From Vibrio ziniensis (GTDB taxonomy: Bacteria > Pseudomonadota > Gammaproteobacteria > Enterobacterales > Vibrionaceae): a stretch of DNA of 64,000 nucleotides. Position numbers and translations under genes: made by a program. Positions 62,467 to 64,000 of this stretch are shown in pieces (the stretch's first letter is position 1; every line of letters starts with the position of its first letter). Below the pieces are notes generated by a model, which searched no databases, was not told the DNA's origin, and saw only the letters and a program-made list of their open reading frames with translations. Location of the stretch: contig NZ_CP049331.1 of NCBI RefSeq assembly GCF_011064285.1, forward strand, positions 1,178,001 through 1,242,000, read 5' to 3'.

Positions 62467-63912
62467 TTAGTAGTTTCTGATAGCGCTGAACGCTTGTTGC
62501 AATTTTACGGCGTCTTTTTTTCCGGGTTCTATTTCAACACCAGAGTTGAGGTCTAACCCCATACACCCCAATGATGCCGCATGTTGTGCATTTTCAGCGG
62601 ATAGTCCGCCCGCCAACATAAGGTTTGTAATAGTCGCACCTTTCAACAAAGACCAGTCAAAGGAGGTTCCTGTACCGCCACTTTGTGTACCCACTTTGGC
62701 ATCAAGCAAATGGCGTTCAACATTGTTCTCTATGAACGTTGGCAATGTGTCAGTAACCCCGTACGCTTTCCATATCTCTACCTGTTTTGGTAGCGCAGCT
62801 CTAAGTTCATCGATATACGTTTGTGACTCTTCACCATGCAGTTGAACTGCGTACAAGCCGAGTGCATTTGCAGTATCAGCCACTTCACCTACTGAGTGGT
62901 TTTGGAAAACACCCACATATTGCAAAGGTGCACCAGCCATGGTTAAACGTGCCGCTTCGATATCAACATAACGCTTTGACTTAGAAACAAAAATCAGACC
63001 ACCGAAAACAGCCCCTGCTTGGTATGCTTTTACGGCATCATCAGGATGAGTCAGCCCACACACTTTGTTTTCACCCAGAACCACTTTACGGACAGCAAGC
63101 TCAAGATTTTCCTGCGCCATTAGCGCGCTACCGATGAGAAAACCATTTGCGTAGGGGGTTAAGTCACGCACTTGTTGATGGGTATAAATACCTGACTCCG
63201 AAATGACTATCGTGCCTTCTGGTAACAACGGAGCGAGTTCTTTCGTGCGGTTTAAATCGGTGGATAGGTCGCGTAAATTGCGATTATTAATTCCAATCAC
63301 TTTTGCTTTCAGAGCAATAGCACGGTGTATTTCTTCTTCATTACTCGTCTCAGTGAGAATGCCCATACCAAGTTCATGAGCAACTGCTGCGAGCTTTTTG
63401 TATTCTTCGTCTGTTAAAACAGAAAGCATCAGCAAAATGGCATCAGCGCCGTAATGACGTGCCAAATAAATCTGATAGGTGCTGATCATGAAGTCTTTGC
63501 ACAAAACAGGTTGTGTTACCTGTGAGCGAATACGTGGCAGAAACTCAAAGTTACCCTGAAAGTACTTTTCGTCAGTCAGAACCGAAATTGCATTCGCGTA
63601 TTGATTGTAAACAGAAGCGATGTAGTCCAAATCAAAGTGTTGGCGAATCAAGCCTTTTGATGGCGATGCTTTTTTGCATTCCAGAATGAAAGCTGTTTTT
63701 CCGTTATCCAGAGCGCTGTAAAAATCTCGGTCTGAAGCAGTCAACAAGTTTTTAAAGCTTTCAAGAGGTTGCTCTTTTTGGCGATCTTCAACCCAAACGA
63801 CTTTGTCTTTAACGATCTTCGCTAACACTTCCGCCATTTTAGTGTTTTCAACGGTAATGTGTTCAGAGAGTTGCTGTGCCTTTTCGCTATTCACTTGAGT
63901 GGCATTAGACAT
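62467..63912 (-). CDS. trpCF: TrpCF, indole-3-glycerol phosphate synthase / phosphoribosylanthranilate isomerase
   Basis: A 481-residue fusion enzyme of two TIM barrels. The N-terminal synthase (about 25-280) shows FILECKKASPSKGLI, LCKDFMIS and IGINNRNLRDL. The C-terminal isomerase (about 285-480) starts VCGLTHPDDAVKAY and ends around LDLNSGVEIEPG. The two steps are consecutive, with the isomerase acting first. The same fusion exists in enterobacteria and vibrios. The first ~25 residues are a small extra extension. It follows trpD by 7 bases. Confidence 0.96.
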   Translation of the reverse strand: MSNATQVNSEKAQQLSEHITVENTKMAEVLAKIVKDKVVWVEDRQKEQPLESFKNLLTASDRDFYSALDNGKTAFILECKKASPSKGLIRQHFDLDYIASVYNQYANAISVLTDEKYFQGNFEFLPRIRSQVTQPVLCKDFMISTYQIYLARHYGADAILLMLSVLTDEEYKKLAAVAHELGMGILTETSNEEEIHRAIALKAKVIGINNRNLRDLSTDLNRTKELAPLLPEGTIVISESGIYTHQQVRDLTPYANGFLIGSALMAQENLELAVRKVVLGENKVCGLTHPDDAVKAYQAGAVFGGLIFVSKSKRYVDIEAARLTMAGAPLQYVGVFQNHSVGEVADTANALGLYAVQLHGEESQTYIDELRAALPKQVEIWKAYGVTDTLPTFIENNVERHLLDAKVGTQSGGTGTSFDWSLLKGATITNLMLAGGLSAENAQHAASLGCMGLDLNSGVEIEPGKKDAVKLQQAFSAIRNY

Positions 63913-63919
63913 GCTGACC

Positions 63920-64000
63920 TTAACCTCGCTTCGCTAATTGTTGAACTAATTCGTAAGCTTTACCTGAGTTCATAACGTCAATGGCTTGAGCCGCGTTCGC
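63920..64000 (-). CDS. trpD: TrpD, anthranilate phosphoribosyltransferase (C-terminal end, partial)
   Basis: The last 26 codons of a minus-strand gene that continues beyond the window. The visible end (AQAIDVMNSGKAYELVQQLA then KRG) fits the C-terminus of TrpD. The position before trpCF agrees with the usual trp operon order. Confidence 0.8.
   Translation of the reverse strand, partial: ANAAQAIDVMNSGKAYELVQQLAKRG

Overview
This 64 kb window is from a Vibrio-type marine gammaproteobacterium. The evidence is the fused trpCF gene followed by trpB and trpA, an aspS-metE neighbourhood like that of Vibrio cholerae, a metR regulator, a MotY-type motor gene with flagellar genes in lateral-flagellum (laf) order, and a serine protease with a GlyGly-CTERM tail. 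All assignments come from reading the sequence and from knowledge of the families; no database search was made.

Layout. (1) 1-10.5 kb is the right end of a tailed (siphovirus-like) prophage: the end of a tail gene, a DUF2163-like tail protein, a giant J-like tail tip protein, a long tail fibre and a DUF4376 fibre-assembly-like protein. An IS200-type element sits between the last two. (2) 10.5-13.8 kb is an accessory end: a trypsin-like GlyGly-CTERM protease, a Fic toxin with its YhfG-type antitoxin, and a gene-free stretch with long inverted repeats that may be an attachment site. (3) 14-15.9 kb is chromosomal: a membrane protein, a DUF4250 protein and metR. (4) 16.2-18.3 kb encodes a ParM actin very like that of plasmid R1 and an overlapping partner with a ParR-like N-terminus and a long repeat-rich tail. 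(5) 18.4-51.1 kb is a second, lateral-type flagellar system: fliMNPQR-flhB on the minus strand; flgBCDEFGHIJKL-motY-fliEFG, a flagellin-like gene and flgMNA on the plus strand; flhA and a Maf glycosyltransferase pair on the minus strand; then flagellin, a flagellin-end-like protein, fliD, fliS, fliT, fliK, fliL, fliA, motA and motB on the plus strand. (6) 51.1-54 kb holds a palindromic repeat interrupted by an IS3-family element, and a membrane protein with a degenerate GGDEF-like domain. (7) 54.2-64 kb is housekeeping DNA: metE, aspS, yciI, yciA, yciB, a dicarboxylate/amino-acid symporter and the distal trp operon (trpD partial, trpCF, trpB, trpA).

How it fits together. metR and metE, neighbours in many gammaproteobacteria, lie about 38 kb apart here with the ParM pair and the flagellar cluster between them. 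This looks like one large insertion. The flagellar set has rod, hook, rings, C-ring, export gate, cap, chaperones, sigma-28/anti-sigma pair and stator. It lacks fliH, fliI, fliJ, fliO and a sigma-54 activator in this window, so it probably borrows the export ATPase complex from the polar system. At the usual fliH/fliI position lies a protein with flagellin-like helices. Three genes of the system share a conserved promoter-like motif that I assign to its own sigma-28.

Most worth a second look: the chromosomal ParM/long-ParR pair, the two flagellin-like proteins of unknown role, and the ATPase-less, CheY-site-less design of the flagellum.
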